Notes: generated from the letters alone by a model not told the origin. Shown: positions 1 to 8,740, numbered from the stretch's first letter. The stretch: DNA of 12,502 nt from Chalciporus piperatus (GCA_038093975.1 JBBPTG010000453.1:1-12502), one strand, 5' to 3'. Translations and numbers: made by a program.

Positions 1-1030
1 GGACACCCGTGCTCACACTCGCCTCACAAATTAGCGGGAAACAACAACAAGGACCAAAACGCGACAACCCGAACACAACACCTACACGAACGCGCGGCCC
101 AACAACAACGATAACTACGAAGGTCCAACACACCAGCACAACCATCAAGCCACAGGCGTGACGAGCATGAACAGTAAGTCAAAAATGATTCTCACTGACA
201 TTTTCCCAGATCCACTCAACAACGACAACTACCACTCAACAACGGGCATCCAGGACAGTCGCGACGAGGTGAGGAAGCTCACGATGCTCACCACTGACAC
301 AACCTTACAGATACGCATTAACAGGCAAATATGGCGACGATGAAAATACGACAACGACTAGAACTATGGACTACGACAATGACGATATGACGTGAACAAC
401 CGCGAAACGAGGACGGGCGTCCGGGACGGCCACGAGATGAGTGAGGTCACCACCGTCATCATCCATGGGTGTCCAGGACGCCCGTGCTCACACCACCTCA
501 CACATACACGAACGCGGGCGATAAGGACAACAAGGATGAACACGCAACGATGACGAAAACGCAAAAATACCACAACGACGATGTCTACCGACTACAACAC
601 GAAGATGCAAGGACAACTATGAAGCGAGAACAACGTGAGGTCTACCATCACATATATGGGCGTCCTGGATGCCCGTGCTCACACCACCTTACAGATTTGC
701 AATTACGGGCAAATTCGACCATCATGCACACACAATGAAGACGAAAACACGACAACACGATTATAGGGAGTCTAATCTAATTAGGTTAGGGTTTGGCCTA
801 GGTAATGGTTACAGAGTGACTGGAAATATAATACACAAACCCGACATTTGACAACAATACCACAATAAATAGTACAACGGCTGCGACCCCACAATAACTA
901 TTTGACAAACCACTTAACTATTGTAAAACCACGTTTACGGCGTTCTCACGCAGATGCGCCCTCACTGTGTTATGAGTCTCGCATGAATGGGTATCCTGGA
1001 TGCCCACCACTGTGCAACGAGGGTAATCAT
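1..1030. repeat. Degenerate satellite-like repeat
   Basis: No gene is seen here. A recurring block of the type GGGYRTCCWGGAYGCCCGTG followed by CTCACAC..CCTYACA recurs near positions 1, 244, 414, 468, 658 and, more weakly, 990. Spacing is irregular, often about 170-190 bp. Between the blocks the plus strand is rich in ACAACGAC/GAYGACGA words. The short open frames of 60-90 codons are in different frames in each copy and share no conserved peptide, so they look like chance openings. The copies are diverged, so this is an old array. It could be a pericentromeric or subtelomeric satellite or the edge of a larger element; the window alone cannot decide. Confidence 0.55.
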
Positions 1031-1039
1031 GATGAGGTT

Positions 1040-1250
1040 CTACTTGGACAGGTGTTGGACGCATGTTGGACAGATGTTCTATGTGTTCTACATAGGTTTC
1101 ACAAGGTTCAATTCATGTTCTATGTGTTCTAAGCTCGTTGAACAGTGTTGAACCTCGTTGAACCTCCATTGAACCCCTTGTCAAACATTGATGAGCCTCC
1201 GTTGAGCAGCATCGAACCTCCATCAAACCACATGCACACAGACCTTGGTT
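1040..1250. repeat. Degenerate minisatellite
   Basis: Short imperfect repeats follow one another: TGTTCTATGTGTTCT occurs twice (near 1074 and 1114), then a run of variants of CGTTGAACCTCC (near 1135-1225, with CCGTTGAGC and CATCGAACCTCC forms). There is no plausible coding frame. The stretch 1251-1420 between this and the next array shows nothing I can name. Confidence 0.45.
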
Positions 1251-1420
1251 TGCAAACTTGAACATAAGTTTGGAATCACGAACTGAGGTTCGTGTGAAGG
1301 CACATGACCACACAGCTATGCTCACATCATTGTTGCAACATATTCATTGTTGCTATGCCAGGTTTTCGTGTTGTAGTCTGTCAATCTGTTTCTTGTTGTC
1401 CTTTTTGTCATACCCTCCCC

Positions 1421-2135
1421 CTGCCAATGATCACAAGAAATTAATTCAGCCAGGCATTCCCATGATCTGAGAACATGTTCCCAAGGGTTTATCAACCATC
1501 TGAATCCATTGGTAACAATCCCAAGACCATCCAGATTTTTCTTGATGGTGTTCTGGAATCCATCTCCTCCCCCCCAAAAAAACCGATTTTTCTAGCACTC
1601 CTAAAGGATGCTAGGGACCTAAAAAGACTTCTCCCTACTGTTGTTTAACCCTCTGAGGACAATGGCAAAGCCCTCTAAGCTCCTGCTATTTATTTCGAGT
1701 CATCATGCATACCTCCTCCTTCCCTGCCAATGATCACAAGAAATTAATTCAGCCAGGCATTCCCATGACCTGAGAACATGGTCCCAAGGGTTTATCAACC
1801 ATCTGAATCCATTGGTAACAATCCCGAGACCATTCAGATTTTTCTTGATGGTGTTCTGGAATTCAGCCCCTCCCCCCCAAAAACCGATTTTTCTAGAGCT
1901 CCAGAAGGATGCTAGGGACCTGGGTAGACCTGTTCCTACCGTTCTTCAACCCTCTGAAGACGATGGCAAAGCTCCCTAAGCTCCTGCTATTTATTTCGAA
2001 GCTCTGTCCAAAACCCTCCCCCCTCCTTTCTCAAGACATGTACGAATTAATTCGACCAAGCGTCCCTATGATCTGGAAACATTATTCCGGGGGTTTCTCG
2101 ACCCTCTGAATCCATTGGTAACACTTCTGAGACCC
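1421..2135. repeat. Tandem array, ~302-bp unit, about 2.4 copies
   Basis: Unit 1 starts at 1421 and unit 2 at 1724, both with CTGCCAATGATCACAAGAAA and then a long nearly identical stretch that includes CATCTGAATCCATTGGTAAC and CTCCTGCTATTTATTTCGA. A third, clearly more diverged unit starts near 2027; its ATTAATTC word is at about 2046, 303 bp after unit 2, and similarity ends at GAGACC near 2135. Units 1 and 2 are very similar and differ by small indels, for instance in a C/A-run. All frames carry stops and none is shared, so this is not a coding repeat. It may be an internal or untranslated repeat of the retroelement whose integrase relic lies just downstream, but that is inference. The stretch 2136-2470 has no recognisable feature. 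Confidence 0.8.
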
Positions 2136-2470
2136 CACATATTTATTTCGTGTCGATATCCACATATGTCCCCATACCACCTTGTTTGATTTTTATCTCG
2201 AGAACGAGACCACGGATTTTCATGATTGTTAGCTCAAAATGATCCCACAGATGTGCTCTATCCAGCCCCACAAAGAGATTCCACAAATAAAAAATTGACT
2301 TTGTATCTTAATTCCAGGATGACCATATAAATTTAGAGATAGTAGACTGAGAACACCCTGCCACCATGTCACTCTTCAATTGTCTGTTTGATGGTCTTAT
2401 AGCCCAAAAAATGATGGGCTGAGTGACAGTCCGCGGATCTTCAGTGCCAGTGGGATTGATGTGTGTTTAC

Positions 2471-2810
2471 GACAAAATCATCAGCGACCGAGGACCACAA
2501 TTTGCATCTGAGCTCGCTCATGAACTAGGACAAATCCTCGGATATGACCTTTCGATGGGGAAACCAAACATGTTAACCAGAAGGTAGAAACCACCAGCAA
2601 ATCTCTGTTCTATCTCATGATGAACCCTTCCCTCAGTGATCACCGAGTCTGCTCTACCTGCTGTTGAAGATCGCCTCCACTCTCTCACCATTGCCAGAGA
2701 TGAAGTTCACCCCATATTCCATGCTGCTCTCCTGGACCACATACATGTCCACTGTCCTATATACCAATGCTTAAAGCACTCTCCAACATGGTACAATCAT
2801 CAGGAAATAG
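2471..2810 (+). mobile_element. Decayed Ty3/gypsy retrotransposon integrase region
   Basis: From 2471 the plus strand reads DKIISDRGPQFASELAHEL and on to LGYDL. This matches the integrase-core segment around the second catalytic aspartate (the D in SDRG.QF) of Ty3/gypsy polyproteins; the frame ends in a stop at 2585-2587. The stretch that normally follows (the HPQTDGQTE-type region up to the catalytic Glu) is missing. Downstream, in shifted frames, LFYLMM (near 2608) and ESALPAVEDRLHSLTIARDE (2645-2704) resemble the linker after the integrase core in fungal gypsy elements. The frame stops again near 2808. Internal deletion, frameshifts and stops show a dead relic. No reverse transcriptase, protease, gag or paired long terminal repeats were found in the window. 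Confidence 0.75.
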
Positions 2811-3880
2811 TATAGCACAAATGGCCTGTTATGGCATAGGGGTTTTTTTCCTGATGATATCAAACTATGGAAGCAGACTAAGCATCTCAAGGGAAGTAAG
2901 TAGATGTCATGTGTATCATGGTCACTTCAATGGAGAGACTGACATTAGGCGCGCACGTGATGTTTGATGTTAGCGCGCACAGTGCGCGCCCGTGCGCGTC
3001 AACGCGCACACCCAGATTTTTGTTCTTTTGGTTCATTCTAGGCATCATCTGGGATGTGTTTCATGACTATCATCACATATCTTCTATGAAGCCCTCTCTT
3101 GACTTCTTCAATGAAGCAATTCACAGCTAGTCCCCAGCTAGCCCCTAACTTTCCCTAACGTCACCCCTAACTTTTGTTTGCAATATCTTGCAGGGAGTAA
3201 ACCATAACCCTGATCCAACCATGACCCAACCCCTGTTTCTGGGGGGTCAAAAGGCATATTGGAGAGGATATATGAGGATATATGAGGGGTTGAGGGGGGG
3301 TCAAAATCTGCGATTTTTCACTCTCCTAGGCCAGGGGGGGTCTAAACAAAGGTATTACTGTCTATTTGGAGTGTTTTGGGAAGCACTGGCATGCTTTAAA
3401 TACTGGCGCGCACGGGCGCGCACCCGGATTCATGGGCATGAATCCTGGGTAAGATTATTAGATTTTCCGTCTCCTGCTCTCCCCGAGGGAGGGCCACCCA
3501 TTATCATGGACACGTTCGCCGCGCGCATGTCGGCTACAGATTGTGTCTCCCGCTCTCTCCGACTGACATCACGATAAGCTCGCCGCACCTTCAAGTTCGT
3601 TCACAGTGACTACTCAGTTTTTTTGCCCTGTTCCCAATTAACCTCTTATCACAGATATTCTCATGGTCTCGCCCAGGCTATACATGTCGGCGGTCTCGAA
3701 TGGGGTATTTCTGAAAGCCCCAGGGCGGGCCACAGGGGACGGTACAATGATAGATGTTTACAGGCATGCTTATTCTATATAGTGTACTTTTTTCGCAATC
3801 TTAGACATTCTTGCTTGAAATGTGCTTAGTGTGCTTAGACGAAAATATGAAGATTGGCCATGGATGACACTTGTTGAGCT
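2811..3880. other. Gene-free stretch with unusual composition
   Basis: I see no credible gene. The stretch holds alternating GCGCGCAC-type clusters at about 2949-3012 and 3405-3424, a 10-bp direct repeat AGGATATATG at about 3267-3288, and three copies of a G-run followed by TC(A/T)AAA at about 3241-3254, 3294-3307 and 3336-3349. Open frames up to 129 codons cross it but have the composition of repeats and match no family I know. It could be the 3' end or a long terminal repeat of the adjacent gypsy relic; a matching second repeat is not in the window. Confidence 0.4.
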
Positions 3881-3906
3881 TACAGTGCGTTGCATAATAA
3901 AGTGTA
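3881..3906 (+). repeat. Left terminal inverted repeat
   Basis: Begins TACAGTGCGTTGCATAATAA and is identical over 26 bases to the reverse complement of 4287-4312. The first two bases are the presumed TA target site. Confidence 0.9.
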
Positions 3907-4021
3907 GGCTGAGAATTCTACGCGACCGTTGAAAAGTGTTTGTCCTTATTTGGCGGCACACAAAATACGTATGAAAACTTAACCCTAACCATATTTCCGA
4001 TCCACAAGCATGGTCACAGCG

Positions 4022-4165
4022 AACAAGATGATGAAAGTGGAGGATCTTGGAGACAGTCATTGGGCTGCATCCAGCGAGGTTGGCAATCTCAAGCATTGGC
4101 ATATGGTTCTCGTGCCTCCATGCAACGATCCGGGCACGAAGGTCTGAAGACAATGGAGGCGTCAT
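4022..4165 (-). pseudogene. Tc1/mariner-type transposase, N-terminal helix-turn-helix fragment
   Basis: The frame opens with ATG at 4165, about 145 bp inside the right inverted repeat, where a transposase start would be expected. The first ~48 residues include LRARIVAWRHE, MPMLEIANLAGCS and TVSKIL. This pattern (LR.RIV.W....M...EIA.LAGCS..TV) fits the DNA-binding helix-turn-helix at the N-terminus of Tc1/mariner-type transposases of mushrooms. The frame stays open for 131 codons, but the remainder is unlike a transposase and runs through the left inverted repeat into flanking DNA, stopping near 3770. No DDE/DDD residues are present. It could at most encode a stand-alone DNA-binding fragment; more likely it is a remnant left by internal deletion. 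Confidence 0.7.
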
Positions 4166-4286
4166 TGACGAGCGTTACAGTCACAGCTCTCGATAGAATT
4201 GAGGTTTTTTCCCGCGATATTCCGCAATATTTTCGACCTTTTCTGAGAATAAATACACCCAAACACTGCTCTACGATTTTGCGACA

Positions 4287-4312
4287 TACACTTTATTATG
4301 CAACGCACTGTA
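4287..4312 (-). repeat. Right terminal inverted repeat
   Basis: Exact reverse complement of 3881-3906, ending in CGCACTGTA. The final TA (4311-4312) is the presumed target-site duplicate. Beyond 26 bp the two ends keep only weak similarity. Confidence 0.9.
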
Positions 4313-4379
4313 ATCTGCTTGTGGCTCCCGCGCAAGGCCGAAAAAGGCAGGAAAAGTTAGTTAAGCATTCTGTCAAATT

Positions 4380-4930
4380 ACTGATGCACGACCATTTGTA
4401 CACTTCGGCTATACCAGTTGTGCGACCCTTTTTGACTGAAGGGTCTGGACTGGGATGGTGAGAATTGCAGCTCGTGCGCGTGATCATCGAGAACGATCTT
4501 GAGTATCTCGCCTCTTGCTCCATTGGCGATGTCAAGATCGGTTTCGACATTGAAAGTCACCATGACTTTCATGCCAACCGATAGAAGGATCGTGTCCGGG
4601 AGACCTCCGTGTTCGTCTTGCTTGCCAAAGCGGGACTTAGTAGCCAGTGCAAAGCGCTCGTCAAGTCGAAGTGAATGACCGCCAAATTCAAGCGCCAATG
4701 GTATCGAGTGATGGGCAAATGAACAATTGACGACCGATTTGCCGACAGTGTTCATACGCCATGGCTGTATTCCAATGTCGGCGAACGGAGTGACGGGGTG
4801 TGACACGAACAGCGTTGTTCCAAGGTGCAGACGTGAAGTCAGTCGGAGGGCAATGGGGATTTGTGATGATAAGGGATCGCAGCATTTGGATATGGTGAGC
4901 CCGACAAGGTGAGTTCCCTCCCTGGAAGAA
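4380..4930 (-). pseudogene. PIF1/Helitron-type helicase fragment, frameshifted
   Basis: Two overlapping minus-strand frames together resemble the C-terminal part of the PIF1-like helicase carried by fungal Helitrons. The first (about 4891-4688) reads HIQMLRSLIITNP.CPPTDF, then PWNNAVRVTPRHSVRRHWN and QLFICPSLDTI. The second (about 4690-4440) reads GGLPDTILLSVGMKVMVTFN, then ETDLDIANGARGEI and IVLDD. They join at a frameshift near 4690, where TTGGCG occurs twice 13 bp apart. Further upstream (about 4900-4930) REG and ELTLS in different frames suggest more frameshifts. Walker A and B motifs of the helicase would lie further upstream and are absent; no Rep nuclease motif is seen. This is a decayed 3' fragment. 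I could not identify the Helitron 3' hairpin and CTRR end. Nothing was recognised at 4931-5090. Confidence 0.65.
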
Positions 4931-5090
4931 TTATGCGAGACTCAGTGTTTCATTCCTAATCGCCTTCAGTCCGTTGTCTTTCTCTAACCCGAGTCCTTTC
5001 ATTTGAAAACACACAATGTAACACCATGATTCGTACTTGTAATATTTAACATGTGTAAACAAGGTTCCTGCCGAAAATTCGGCCATACAT

Positions 5091-6720
5091 CTAGTCCCAA
5101 TCGCAGTACTGATATTCTCCCCTACGGACCCTGGAGTGGACTTTGTACCACACGTGCCAATACCCAGACCAAGGGGATTCGTTCACAGAGTAAGGGCCCC
5201 AGACCTTCTTCACCGACGGAAGATGCGTACGGATCAACCGCGCCACGGCTTCTGAATCATCGATCCGAGAGTCCATAAAGTTTAGCTCTGTCAAAGTGGT
5301 GTTGCAGATCGTGGCATCCACATCTTGTGGAACCTGCCTGGCATCAACACACAGGGTGAGCGTTCGAAGCTGCTGGCAAGATCCAGCCAAAGACAGAACT
5401 CCACGGAGAGTTGGAAGCTTAGCCAACGGCGATGATGCCGCCCAGCAAGTTAGTTTCAAGACCTGGAGAGACCGAAGGCAACCTAAATTGGCTAACTGGG
5501 AATCGTCGATGGAGACATGACCCAGATTGATATCGAGTGTCTCCAGGCGACAGAAGGATGTGAGAAGCGAGGGGAGGGAAGAGGATAGACAGCCAGGTGT
5601 CAAGTGTACCGCAGGCTGTGTGAGTTCGATTGTCTGCAGGGAATCGGCGTGTCCGGCAGAGGCCAGTGCTTTGAAGAATGCATCTACACTGGAAGCAGTG
5701 GGTGCATCCCCTTCTTCGATGGAGACATCAATGGAGTCGAACGCCTGGTCCGAACGTAGTAAATTGGTGACAAAGTCAAGACCCCAGACCCGCAGGGAAA
5801 CATGCTTAGCATGGCGAAATGGGATGTCAGTGGGTCCCAACGAAGTTTCAAGCGGTGTCGAATGGTTCCGGCGAACTGCTGCGGAGAACCGTCTGGGCAG
5901 GGAAGAGAGGGAAAGATTTTCGAAGGTGATGGGATCAATGAAGGCCTGCAGGGAGGCGTATTGGAGGTTATTGAAGCGAGAGAGGTCAGGGATATGGTGC
6001 AGGATTTGTAGGGGATTGTTCTGCTTCCCTCTATCGGGTCTTCCTTCGAACGCGAAGGTTCTGAGATTCGGACAGATTTGATGCAAGTCCCGGAGAAATG
6101 CCTGTACTCCGTCGACCCTTTTAGCAAAGACGACTTCCAGAGAGGTGAGTTCGGGAGTGAGCAGGCAAGCGAGTGTGGCCATAGGCAAAGTGGGAACACC
6201 GCAACTGCGGGGATGGGTCTCGTCATAGAGGAGACAGGTGAGGTTGGGAAAGAAAGAGGAGGATTGCAAGCCGATGTATCGTAAAAGCAGCATAGAAGGA
6301 GAGTCGCGCAATTTGAGTTTTCTAATCCGTGGAGAGTATCAACGAATGATGTTCAGTTCATCGGAGGTTGGTGGGGTCTGCGAGGGCAATGATGAGCGGA
6401 TACCGATGAGTAGAAGAAACAAACTCGTTTACCAATGTACTCCATGTATCCAGGTCCCCTCCATAGCACCGAATGAGTGGTTTGAGCGAACCGAGGTCGC
6501 GCCACAAGCGGTCGAGCGAAGGTTCTGAGACATCGCGACAAGTTTGAGCCAAGGCCAGCAGCGCTGCTCGTCCATCTTTATCCACCAGGCATTCGTCAAA
6601 ATAACAATAATACGCCCGGGGGCGATTCTTTGGATTGTATTCCGTTGAATGGTATTCTGAGAGATGCTCTAATATGATGTGGAATAGATCTGGGAATAGT
6701 AGCGGGTTGCGCGTGCCCAT
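5091..6720 (-). CDS. F-box/leucine-rich-repeat protein gene with a probable nonsense codon
   Basis: The first exon (ATG at 6720) gives MGTRNPLLFPDLFHIILEHL, then ALLALAQTCRDVSEPSLDRLWRDL. This is an F-box-like domain in about the first 80 residues, expected to bind Skp1 in an SCF ubiquitin ligase. A 55-nt intron fits at 6432-6378 (GTAAAC donor, GCTCATC branch-like site, CGCAG acceptor) and joins the frame to TPPTSDELNIIR. There an in-frame TGA at 6341-6339 interrupts it, after which YSPRIRKLKLRDSP and 415 further codons run uninterrupted to 5091. The long part has spaced leucine-rich blocks (LTSLEVVFAKRV, PNLRTFAFEG, LETLDINLG, LQVLKLTCW), typical of mushroom F-box/LRR proteins of ~500-550 residues. 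Read through the TGA it would be 524 residues. An alternative 103-nt intron (6424-6322, GTTTGT..TTAG) avoids the stop but removes the conserved-looking YSPRIRKL segment, giving 508 residues. So it is either a recent pseudogene or an alternatively spliced gene. Confidence 0.75.
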
Positions 6721-6779
6721 CGTGAAGAGCAGCGTAACGTTGTCTGGGTGAATCGTCAATCGATGGTGGGTATTAGTAG

Positions 6780-6844
6780 ACCCCCTTTAGGGGGGTTGAA
6801 GATGGGATGAGTTATTCCCCCCGACGTCGGGTATTCGAGTACCC
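6780..6844. promoter_or_regulatory. Nested palindromes upstream of the F-box gene
   Basis: Within 65 bp, 60-125 bp upstream of the F-box ATG, are four symmetrical elements: ACCCCC-TTTA-GGGGGGT at 6780-6796, a G6 (6790-6795) facing a C6 (6817-6822), a perfect CCCGACGTCGGG at 6820-6831, and GGGTATTCGAGTACCC with one mismatched pair at 6829-6844. They could be binding sites for dimeric regulators (for example zinc-cluster or bZIP proteins, since CGACGTCG contains the ACGT core) or cruciform-forming DNA. Their role is inferred from position and symmetry only. Confidence 0.35.
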
Positions 6845-6913
6845 TACTTATGTCGCAACGAGGTGCAAAATTGCTGGCAGATATAGAGTCGATATCGCTT
6901 TAATGGAGACCAG

Positions 6914-7378
6914 CTAATAACACTTCAAGTTGCTATCGCGGCTCTGGTCGTCGATCATGGTGCCTTGGTTCTTGCTGCTCTCGTTCGTATCTGTTGCAGT
7001 GCCGTTCGTTCGATTTACTTGTACCTGTGTTATAGATCTAGTACCACATAATTGTAAATCCCTCTCACTCAGAAGCACTATGTGCAATCTCATTTCTTCG
7101 AGGCGGTTCGTCCAAGTATCATCTTCCTCGCCAAGCACGTTACGGACGAGAGACGAGGCAACCATTCCGTAGGTTAACATCGATATCGTACTAACCCAGT
7201 GCCACCGCCGTCCGACGCAGACCATGCCTCCCCTGTCCGTAGTAGGGATGATGAGGGCCGTGATGGATTCTGGGTGGGTTGGTGCCTGTGCAAGTGTTCG
7301 GGGCAAACTTAGCAGGTGCGGGGTAGGTTTCCGAGTCTCAAATTCCCCAATGAAATGCAGTGCGACAGAACACGATAA
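6914..7378 (-). CDS. Uncertain open frame, unknown protein or exon
   Basis: The minus strand is open for 154 codons from 7378 to a TAG at 6914. The translation is balanced in composition and includes CVGRRWHWVSTISMLTYGMV, LGEEDDTWTNRLEEMRLHIV and LLSERDLQLCG, then a polar N/T/S/Q-rich tail. The first ATG gives only about 102 residues from near 7219, so if real this is more likely a 3' exon or a remnant than a whole gene. I recognise no family. The opposite strand has a shorter frame (ATG at 6957) with a hydrophobic start, which I consider less likely. It lies between the two F-box copies and may have been carried by the duplication or inserted later. Confidence 0.3.
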   Translation of the reverse strand, partial: LSCSVALHFIGEFETRKPTPHLLSLPRTLAQAPTHPESITALIIPTTDRGGMVCVGRRWHWVSTISMLTYGMVASSLVRNVLGEEDDTWTNRLEEMRLHIVLLSERDLQLCGTRSITQVQVNRTNGTATDTNESSKNQGTMIDDQSRDSNLKCY

Positions 7379-7403
7379 TCAGCGAGGGATCGGTACATAT
7401 TAC

Positions 7404-8304
7404 TCAGAACCACGGGCCATCTGTATCATCTACTCCCCCACTGACCTTGAAGTGAACCTTCAACCACCTGTCCCAATACCTGTACCAAATAAATGCCTCC
7501 ACAGACTGAGACCGAGCGGGCCGGACCCTTTTCACCGACGGAAGATGCTTAGAGATAAATTGCGCCACGCGTGTTGGATCATCGATCGGAGAGTCCATAA
7601 ACATTAGAGTTGTGAGACTAGTGTTGCGGATCGTGGCATCCACTGCTTCTGGAACCTGCATGGCATCAACAGGCAGGGCGAGCTTTTGAAGCTGCTGGCA
7701 AGATTCGACCAAAGACAGAACTCCACGGAGAGTTGGACGCTGAACCAACGGGTGGGATGCTTGCCAGCAAGTGAGCTTCAAGACCTGGAGAGACTGAAGA
7801 CAACCCAATTTGGCTAACTGGGAATCGTCGATGGAAATATTACCCAGATCAGGCGACAGAAGGATGTGAGAAGAGAGGGGAGGTCAGAGGATAGACAGCC
7901 AGGGAGCATTTGGCTGAGTTGAGTCTGAGGCTGTGTGAGTTGAATTGTCCGCAGGGAACCAGCATATGTGGCGGCCAGTGTTTTGAAGAATGTATCTACA
8001 CTGGAAGCAGCGGGTCGATCCCCTTCTTCGATGAGACATCAATGGAGTCGAACGCCTGGTCCGAACGTAGTAAATTGGTGACAAAGTCGAGATCCCAGAC
8101 CCGTAGGGAAACATGCTTAGCATGGCGAAATGGAATATCAGTGGGTCCCAACGAAGTTTCAAGCGGGGTCGAATGGTTCCGGCGAACTGCTGCGGAGAAC
8201 CGTCTGGGCAGGGAAGAGAGGGAAAGATTTTCGAAGGTGATGGGATCAATGAAGGCCTGCAGGGAGGCGTATTGGAGGTTGTTGAAGCGAGAGAGGTAAG
8301 GGAT
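7404..8304 (-). pseudogene. Truncated, frameshifted copy of the F-box/LRR gene
   Basis: From about 8304 the minus strand is closely similar to the C-terminal two thirds of the gene at 5091-6720. The shared text begins at LSRFNNLQYASLQAFIDPI and continues through RFSAAVRRNHSTPLETS and LRSDQAFDSIDV. The F-box and first repeats are missing; similarity stops abruptly at about 8304. Relative to the other copy there is a 1-base deletion near 8033 and a 16-base deletion near 7850, so three reading frames are needed to follow the protein. The last 134 codons (7808-7404) are open. The C-terminal 30 residues differ from the other copy, and the middle segment has in-frame length differences, so the copies diverged as paralogues before or after truncation. 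No start codon or F-box remains, so a functional product is unlikely. Confidence 0.85.
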
Positions 8305-8398
8305 CAGGCTATAGTGGAAGGTTGTTGCACGATTGTAGGGTAGTGATTGTCCAGACGCTCTTGCATGACTGGCGGTCGTCGACTCTTAGTGCACTTCT

Positions 8399-8740
8399 TT
8401 GCAATATGTTCCAGTTATGCAATACACCTTTACAACACTATCCCTGCAACTTGTTGCAAGACATGTTGTGATTTGCAAGACTTCGCCGAAAACCTTGCAA
8501 TGTATGCATGCAATACCACAGCCCTGTCGGCCACCGCAATACTGTCTACTACCGCACGTCGTGCATTGCAACTTGTCCCGTTAGTCCCTTCCTGCAACCC
8601 GTCTTGCAATATATCTTGCAATGATATGTGTCCGTTCCCATCCGAGTCGTGCAATATTCCCCCGCCATCAGGCATCCGAGTCATCGTGCAATATTCCTCC
8701 CGCCACTGGGCATCTTGCAATATCCTACCACCATTCCGTC
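8399..8740. repeat. Intergenic cluster of the palindromic hexamer TTGCAA
   Basis: TTGCAA occurs eight times in 322 bp, at 8399, 8454, 8473, 8495, 8566, 8604, 8616 and 8715, with further GCAAT/GCAAC variants between. Three copies are preceded by TCTTGCAA, so the minus strand reads TTGCAAGA, the word that begins each unit of the coding repeat at 9993-10148. At 8638-8740 a ~37-bp unit (CATCCGAGTC..GTGCAATATTCC..CCCGCCA) is present twice plus a shorter third form. Short frames on both strands (107 codons minus, 142 plus) are probably by-products of the repeat. The stretch 8741-9191 contains nothing else I can identify. Confidence 0.7.

Larger units (their letters stand above)
3881..4312. mobile_element. 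Short Tc1/mariner-type element with perfect inverted ends
   Basis: The element is bounded by 26-bp perfect inverted repeats (3881-3906 and 4287-4312) whose outermost bases are TA, as expected for a Tc1/mariner-type insertion that duplicates TA. Excluding the TA target bases it is 428 bp. Inside, on the minus strand, is the start of a helix-turn-helix transposase frame but no DDE catalytic domain, so it is a non-autonomous deletion derivative that would depend on a full-length relative elsewhere. The perfect ends suggest recent insertion or conservation through mobilisation. It lies next to the helicase relic, in an area that already collects elements. Confidence 0.85.

Noticed and set aside
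778..795. Telomere-like AGGTTAGGG near 783, and AACCCTAACC near 3979
   Set aside because: Only one or two units of a TTAGGG-like word, not an array; chance occurrence is enough.
3188..3577. 129-codon plus-strand frame
   Set aside because: It crosses G-runs and GCGCGC repeats, and no domain is recognisable.
5527..6226. Long frames overlapping the F-box gene on the plus strand (5527-6081) and in another minus frame (5684-6226)
   Set aside because: They are shadows of the F-box/LRR coding frame, which has recognisable leucine-rich blocks.
6358..6366. A 1-base insertion as the cause of the F-box frame change
   Set aside because: A well-formed 55-nt intron (6432-6378) explains the frame change without an indel, so only the TGA at 6341-6339 remains to be explained.
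6957..7172. Plus-strand frame with a hydrophobic, signal-peptide-like start
   Set aside because: Short, no family, and the overlapping minus frame has more protein-like composition; neither is proven.
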